Source: Candidatus Riflebacteria bacterium HGW-Riflebacteria-2 (GTDB lineage: Bacteria > Muiribacteriota > Ozemobacteria > Ozemobacterales > Ozemobacteraceae). From it: DNA of 64,000 nucleotides. This document shows positions 59,639 through 64,000 of the stretch, one piece after another (within the stretch, counting starts at the first letter, position 1; each line of letters starts with the position of its first letter). The notes under the pieces were generated by a model. The model was not told the DNA's origin. It worked only from the letters and a program-made list of their open reading frames with translations, and ran no database searches. The stretch covers positions 1-64,000 of the forward strand of contig PGYA01000018.1 of assembly GCA_002839435.1 (NCBI GenBank), in the 5' to 3' direction. The translations under genes and the position numbers were made by a program.

Positions 59639-60178
59639 TTAGAGGGGTTTCATCTTGCGGGTTTCTGGCTTTGATTCTCCGGCAGCCATAGCTTTTTCCC
59701 GTTTGAAAGTGTTGAGGAAATCGGCAATTTTGTCTTCAAAGATGCCAACCGGGCGTTTTTCCATTGATGGTACCCGATCGCTTTCATTGCCGATAAAATA
59801 TAGAGCTGGCTGGAATTCATAGCGGGTGCGGGTCATGGTTACTGCAAAGCCCACGACTTCGTTCTCGTCGTAAGAAAACTCGCCTGCGGAAGAAGATGCC
59901 GTCAGCTGAACGCGGGTTCCATCGGCACAGCGCACAGGTTTGCCTTCATTCGGCTCAGCGAAGGGGAAAAACAGTTGCTGCCCATCTTCGAGTTCAGCGA
60001 GAAGGTCTTTCCAGGTCGGGGCTTCCGGGTTGCCACGCTTCGCAATATTGTCTTTTTCGCGCCAGATGTAATCTGAAAGCACCATGTCGGTGGTGGCAAT
60101 TCTTTTGAAATGCGCCAGCATGCTCTTAACGAAATCTTGAAAGTCAAAATCGGCCTTTTCAAATTTCCAGGTAATCAT
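59639..60178 (-). CDS. Hypothetical protein (179 aa)
   Basis: GGAGG stands five bases before the ATG. A soluble protein without signal peptide: it starts MITWKFEKADFDFQDFVKSM, has a beta-rich centre (TRVQLTASSSAGEFSYDENEVVGFAVTM) and a helical end, and finishes with a basic tail GESKPETRKMKPL. No family is recognised. The last 41 bases are repeated, out of frame, at the end of the HAD gene 1 kb away. Confidence 0.65.
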   Translation of the reverse strand: MITWKFEKADFDFQDFVKSMLAHFKRIATTDMVLSDYIWREKDNIAKRGNPEAPTWKDLLAELEDGQQLFFPFAEPNEGKPVRCADGTRVQLTASSSAGEFSYDENEVVGFAVTMTRTRYEFQPALYFIGNESDRVPSMEKRPVGIFEDKIADFLNTFKREKAMAAGESKPETRKMKPL

Positions 60179-60346
60179 GTTTTCCTCCGTTATTTATGGC
60201 AAAGCTGTAAGCCATGCCCTCTCTCAACTAAATACAATTTACCCCGCTTCTGAAATCTTTGCAATCACCAGGAGTTTTTTCAGCAATTCCAGGTGAGAAG
60301 CCAGACCTGGATCCTGCGACTACGCGCAGGACGATTTGTTGTTATT

Positions 60347-60835
60347 TTACCAGGCGAAGTCGTGGCGTTGGGGGTAGTCGAATTTGTGTTCGTAGTGCCA
60401 GGGGGAGTTCTTCTTGGGGCAGAAAACCTGTTCGACTTCGGCGGTGATCGTGGCATCGCGCGGCAGGCCCTTGAGGGCCATCTGGCTCGAACCGCGCGGA
60501 TAAAATTTCCAGACGTCACTGGTATAGGGGCGCAGGCCACCATTGGCTATATGCCTGAAACGATCGGTAAAAAGTCTGAAACGGCCTTTGTCGGCACTTA
60601 CCGTAACCTTGACATAGGCCTGGGTTATGGTTTCAGGTGAGTTGTTGAATACCTTCATCTTGACGAGCGGGTCGTAGTTGGCGCGCGAATAGGGGTCGGC
60701 GGCAAACTCGACGCTGATGACCTCAAGCAGGGCAGGTTCGACGAAACCATAACGTGTATCGGCTCCGGCCGTGCGATACGACCAGCCGAACGCTATAACC
60801 AGCACAGAAAACACGATAATCAGCAATTTATGCAT
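60347..60835 (-). CDS. Secreted hypothetical protein (162 aa)
   Basis: Starting at the ATG at 60835 gives a clean signal peptide (MHKLLIIVFSVLVIAFGW...TAGA). A longer frame begins with TTG and no ribosome site. The mature part looks like one immunoglobulin-like beta sandwich (LVKMKVFNNSPETITQAYVKVTVSA, ATITAEVEQVFCPKK) with a single Cys. It probably resides in the periplasm or at the surface. Function unknown. Confidence 0.68.
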   Translation of the reverse strand: MHKLLIIVFSVLVIAFGWSYRTAGADTRYGFVEPALLEVISVEFAADPYSRANYDPLVKMKVFNNSPETITQAYVKVTVSADKGRFRLFTDRFRHIANGGLRPYTSDVWKFYPRGSSQMALKGLPRDATITAEVEQVFCPKKNSPWHYEHKFDYPQRHDFAW

Positions 60836-60935
60836 AAGCCACCCGTTTTTGTCAGAAAATCCACGAACGCTCAACTATTTCACGCCAATTATCGGCTCAT
60901 GCCGACAATTCTTTTACCCGATCCTTGTCTGGGCA

Positions 60936-60964
60936 TTTCGGATTGTAAATATTTCTTGTATAAT
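60936..60964 (+). promoter_or_regulatory. Possible sigma-70 promoter of the metallopeptidase gene
   Basis: A perfect TATAAT (60959-60964) lies 17 bases after a weak TTTCGG (60936-60941) and about 20 bases before the chosen ATG at 60985. The short leader includes the GGAG ribosome site. Confidence 0.5.
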
Positions 60965-60984
60965 AGATGGGTATGGAGAAAAGT

Positions 60985-62838
60985 ATGTACATAAACAAAT
61001 CACTCAGATGTATTCTGCCCGCGATAGTGCTGGCAGTTCTCGTTTGTGCGGCACCGGCCGAAGCAGCTCGCGGCAACCGCATTGACGCCACCCATATTCT
61101 CGCCCGCGAAATCGAACTGCCCGAGCGCAACAGCCCGGCCATGGGCCCGATATCAGGCGTTTCTTACGCCGACATCAACCCCGAACTCTCTGTCAGCCGT
61201 GCACCGGCCAGATCGCTGGGCCATAAAGAACAGTTCTGGGTCAGAAATATGGCCAACAGCCAATTCGACCGGGTGACTGCGATCCTGCGCGCCGTCGGCA
61301 AAAGCTGTTATGTATATGTTGAAGACACTCAGAGTGTAAAACAACACGCCATAGATCGTGTACAAAAAGAATTCGACCAGAAAATTTACCCGGTAGTCAC
61401 GGGACACTTCGGCAATGAGGCCCGCCCCGGACTCGATGGCGAAGACCGCATCAACCTGCTCATGCTCGACATCCAGGATGGCTATCAGAACCCCGACGAC
61501 GGCTATGTTGCCGGTTACTTCTTTGCCGGTGACCAGATGATGCAGTCCGAATTTCCGGCGCACAGCAAGACAAAGAGCAATCAGCGCGAAATTCTTTATA
61601 TCGACACCTACCCCTGCGACCCCGAAGCCGACGACTATCTCGAAATCGTCGCGCATGAGTTTCAGCACATGATCCATCACAACCAGGACAAAGACGAAGT
61701 CACCTGGGTAAACGAAGGTTGCTCGCAGATCGCCCCGGTTTTCTGCGGTTTTACCCCGCCGGGCCACTACAAATTGCTCAAAGAAGACCCCGACCGCAGC
61801 CTCAACAACTGGGCACAGTGGAACCCGATGCCCGATTACGGGCAGGTCTACCTGTGGAACCAGTACATAGTCGATCGCCTTCTGCACGACAGCAAGACGC
61901 GCACCGGCTTTTTCAAAACTCTCGCCGCCTCAAAGCGCAAAAGCATCGGGGGCTATATCGATGCTCTCAAGCCTTTTGATGTATCGTTCAGCGACCTGTT
62001 CACCGATTTTGCCATTACCAACCGCATCAATGACTCGAAACTCATCGACGGCCGCTTTGCCTACCGCCAGTCGATTCTTAAAAAGTTCAAACTGCCGCCG
62101 ACCCGCCATATCAACACGATACCTTCAAAAGTCAGCGAAAGCGTCTATGTCTGGGGCTCTGACGCCTTTTTCACCGACATCGCCAATGTCTCGGGCCAAC
62201 TCAAGATATCTTTTTCAGGCTATCGCCGGGCGATTGGCCCAACCCACCCCTACTTCAGAGTCGCTGTCATCCAGCAGGACTCAACCGGCATCAAGGCGCC
62301 AAAAATCGGCTTCTGCAAACTCGAGGTCAATCCGGCCGACAAAAATCGCCTTATCGGCAGCTGCGAAATCAAGTGCAACGGCGATTACGACAACCTGACC
62401 ACCATAGTCATGGCACTTGCCCCTGAAGATGTCGAAGACAAGGAATACATGCCAGCTTCCGGCTTTATCTACGACCTGATATTCGAAGCCGACAGGCCGA
62501 TCAGCAACGTTGCCAGAGCAACGCACAGTGTTGATATGCAGGCATTTGCCGAGGCTGTCACGCAAATATCTGACAGCCAGAGCGAAGCCGCCTACAGGCT
62601 ACGCGAGCACTACGCCAATCTGCTGGTAAGAACGATCAAACGCGATGCTGACCGCGGTTCATTACAGACTGTCGATAGTTTCATTGAATCGGCCGGCGAC
62701 CAGAAAGAATTTGCGCCTTTTGCCCGCGACATATCGGGCATGCTGATGTTCCTCAAGAACCAGCAGAGCAGCTCGCTATCCGACGAAGACCTGCAGAACC
62801 GCATCGAATTTCTTAACGAGCTGGTCAGTCAGCGCTGA
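60985..62838 (+). CDS. Secreted zinc metallopeptidase (HEXXH, M30/M6-like)
   Basis: 617 residues from the ATG at 60985 (GGAG six bases upstream; two earlier in-frame ATGs lack one). A signal peptide (about 1-27, ending APAEA) is followed by a propeptide-like region and the catalytic segment VAHEFQHMIHH, with His224, Glu225 and His228, and a third ligand candidate Glu244 in WVNEGCSQ. LNLLMLDI-type strands before it and a long beta-rich C-terminal region fit the hyicolysin/M30-like group better than thermolysin. It is probably an extracellular protease. It ends head to head with the next minus-strand gene with no gap. Confidence 0.85.
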   Translation: MYINKSLRCILPAIVLAVLVCAAPAEAARGNRIDATHILAREIELPERNSPAMGPISGVSYADINPELSVSRAPARSLGHKEQFWVRNMANSQFDRVTAILRAVGKSCYVYVEDTQSVKQHAIDRVQKEFDQKIYPVVTGHFGNEARPGLDGEDRINLLMLDIQDGYQNPDDGYVAGYFFAGDQMMQSEFPAHSKTKSNQREILYIDTYPCDPEADDYLEIVAHEFQHMIHHNQDKDEVTWVNEGCSQIAPVFCGFTPPGHYKLLKEDPDRSLNNWAQWNPMPDYGQVYLWNQYIVDRLLHDSKTRTGFFKTLAASKRKSIGGYIDALKPFDVSFSDLFTDFAITNRINDSKLIDGRFAYRQSILKKFKLPPTRHINTIPSKVSESVYVWGSDAFFTDIANVSGQLKISFSGYRRAIGPTHPYFRVAVIQQDSTGIKAPKIGFCKLEVNPADKNRLIGSCEIKCNGDYDNLTTIVMALAPEDVEDKEYMPASGFIYDLIFEADRPISNVARATHSVDMQAFAEAVTQISDSQSEAAYRLREHYANLLVRTIKRDADRGSLQTVDSFIESAGDQKEFAPFARDISGMLMFLKNQQSSSLSDEDLQNRIEFLNELVSQR

Positions 62839-63408
62839 TCAGACTTCAACCTCGATACGTATTCGTGTTGAACCGCCCTCGCTGCTTTCGCTGATGTTAG
62901 TCACATTACCAATCTGCGCAGCCTTTTCCCTGATCGCTTCGCGATAAGTGTCTTTCAGCGCGGCATTCAGCACTTTACGAGCTTCCATAGTGAGATCGCG
63001 CAACTGCGAAGCCATTTGTCCGGCAAGAAGACTGTCAGCGTGTTCACTCATCCGGCCACCGAGCTGCTGCCCGCTGGCCAGCGCCTGCGCGATCTGAGCG
63101 TTTACGCCGGCCAGGACTTCCTCGTAAACTCCGGTTTCGTATTCTTTCGGCACAGGAACCCGAATCTTGATAGTGCGGTTCTCGACATCGATAAGCGCAG
63201 TCTTGCCATCCTGGCAGGGCACGACCAGCCCCGCTTCGCTATCGGTGCAGCCGGCCGCGAGCAGCGACTTTTTCAGCAGATCCTGCATCTGATCGGCAGG
63301 AAGAATCTGCATGATATCAAAAGGCATCGAATAGCTGCCGAGCTTGTCGAGCCTGTCGTTGCTAAGTAGAACTTCTATCGGAATTCTGATTCTGTATGAT
63401 CGACTCAT
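62839..63408 (-). CDS. Hypothetical protein with YRIRI start and ILPADQM motif (189 aa)
   Basis: The ATG at 63408 has GGAGG nine bases upstream. The protein begins MSRSYRIRIPIEVLL, contains MQILPADQMQDLLKKSLLAAG and a central VDVENRTIKIRVPV-type strand, then a long helix, and ends STRIRIEVEV. I recall similar starts in uncharacterised proteins coded beside MoxR/FtsH-type AAA ATPases and vWA proteins, but cannot check this, and no such gene lies in the window. The start overlaps the end of the next gene, so the two form an operon entering from the right. Confidence 0.65.
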   Translation of the reverse strand: MSRSYRIRIPIEVLLSNDRLDKLGSYSMPFDIMQILPADQMQDLLKKSLLAAGCTDSEAGLVVPCQDGKTALIDVENRTIKIRVPVPKEYETGVYEEVLAGVNAQIAQALASGQQLGGRMSEHADSLLAGQMASQLRDLTMEARKVLNAALKDTYREAIREKAAQIGNVTNISESSEGGSTRIRIEVEV

Positions 63409-64000
63409 AAATTGCTTCCTCCATGCCACGGCCTTCAAGATAATCGCCTACCAGCTGTTCGAACTCACGCACCTCTTCAGCGAACCTGTATTGCTGCAGG
63501 GCGCCCCTGATGAACTTTTCGTCATCGAGACCGATACTGCCTGCGCCAGCCCAGTTTGCAAAAGCCTTTTCGGCCGCAGCGACGAATTTTCGCACCGCCG
63601 CCACCGTCGCATCAAAATTCTGCGTATAAAATGCCACTTTCAGCGGAACCCCGTCTTCGCGCAAATCGTTGATGAGATCAACTGGCTGGGCACCGATTGC
63701 CGGATTGATACGCCTCAGGTGGGCACTACAGGCTACCACCAGATCAGCACAACGCTCGATCAGATATTCACGCAATGGCAATGCAACTTCTGCCGGATTT
63801 TCGAGCAGATATTGCCAGGGAACGCGGTCGATCGCAACCTGCTGCCAGGCGACGAACAGCGCCTGCGTCAGCCAGCTTGCCCGGTTGCGACACAGCCAGG
63901 GAAATGAATAGCGCCCAAAATTGCTGGTGCAGATACTCAGCATAAGCCCGTCGTCAGGCGTTGCTACGAGAAACATCGGTTCTTCTTCGATAAACTCACG
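63362..64000 (-). CDS. Hypothetical protein, 5' end beyond the window
   Basis: The frame is open to the right edge, reading REFIEEEPMFLVATPDDGLML, so the ATG at 63976 is probably internal. The visible 212 residues are helical and rich in Trp, Ala and Leu (WLTQALFVAWQQVAIDRVPWQYLL). They lack a signal peptide or known motif, and end ESIIQNQNSDRSST. It overlaps the following gene by 47 bases. No family is recognised. Confidence 0.6.
   Translation of the reverse strand, partial: REFIEEEPMFLVATPDDGLMLSICTSNFGRYSFPWLCRNRASWLTQALFVAWQQVAIDRVPWQYLLENPAEVALPLREYLIERCADLVVACSAHLRRINPAIGAQPVDLINDLREDGVPLKVAFYTQNFDATVAAVRKFVAAAEKAFANWAGAGSIGLDDEKFIRGALQQYRFAEEVREFEQLVGDYLEGRGMEEAIYESIIQNQNSDRSST

Overview
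The window looks like chromosome from a diderm (Gram-negative-type) bacterium. It carries a TolC-type outer-membrane channel with periplasmic adaptors, several lipoprotein signal peptides, type IV prepilin-like proteins, strong Shine-Dalgarno sites and at least one near-consensus sigma-70 promoter. The species cannot be read from the sequence. The mix of very large membrane cyclases, a long-form urocanase, pseudopilins and many uncharacterised secreted proteins would suit a deep-branching phylum such as Riflebacteria or a relative, but that is a guess. No rRNA, tRNA, CRISPR array or complete insertion sequence was seen.

Layout. 1-1.55 kb is a small accessory patch: the tail of an S24 (LexA/phage-repressor type) peptidase, two duplicated zinc-ribbon membrane proteins and small orphan genes, followed by a repeat-rich non-coding stretch to 2.13 kb. 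2.1-10.3 kb (minus) is one translationally coupled operon for a MacB/TolC-type tripartite exporter with three adaptor modules, two of them fused in one protein. 10.5-18.1 kb holds mostly housekeeping genes: a HAMP protein, a polysaccharide deacetylase, metK, a DUF445 protein, pyk and a broken hisC. 18.2-31.7 kb (plus) is an operon of an ankyrin-repeat protein and four ~1000-residue membrane class III nucleotidyl cyclases. A convergent dCache-HAMP cyclase follows, then urocanate hydratase, a methyltransferase, and a two-gene unit with a Ser/Gly-rich protein. 38.5-44.5 kb (minus) holds two more large cyclases. 44.6-50.3 kb has a Sel1 lipoprotein, a family 2 glycosyltransferase, a DHH phosphoesterase and a pseudopilin operon. 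50.4-54.6 kb has a FecR-type anti-sigma-like protein convergent to an operon of a GAF-GAF-PAS-cyclase, a small membrane protein and an ECF sigma factor. 54.8-64 kb has an amidohydrolase fused to a CYTH-like domain, a TerB-like/zinc-ribbon membrane protein, a HAD phosphatase, a YwbE-family protein, a secreted metallopeptidase and unknown proteins.

Main discovery candidate. The six large membrane cyclases form three adjacent pairs. In every pair one protein keeps both metal-binding aspartates but has lost the transition-state Asn and Arg. Its partner keeps Lys/Asp/Asn/Arg but has lost one metal aspartate (Asp to His in two pairs, Asp to Glu in the third). No homodimer could form a complete class III active site. 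A heterodimer of neighbours would form exactly one complete site and one dead pseudo-site, which is the C1/C2 logic of mammalian transmembrane adenylyl cyclases, here split over two genes. Each protein also has four membrane segments enclosing two periplasmic domains of about 300 residues, so one heterodimer would join four sensor domains to a single catalytic site. Two ordinary, complete cyclases (dCache-HAMP and GAF-GAF-PAS types) lie nearby, giving eight class III domains in about 35 kb.
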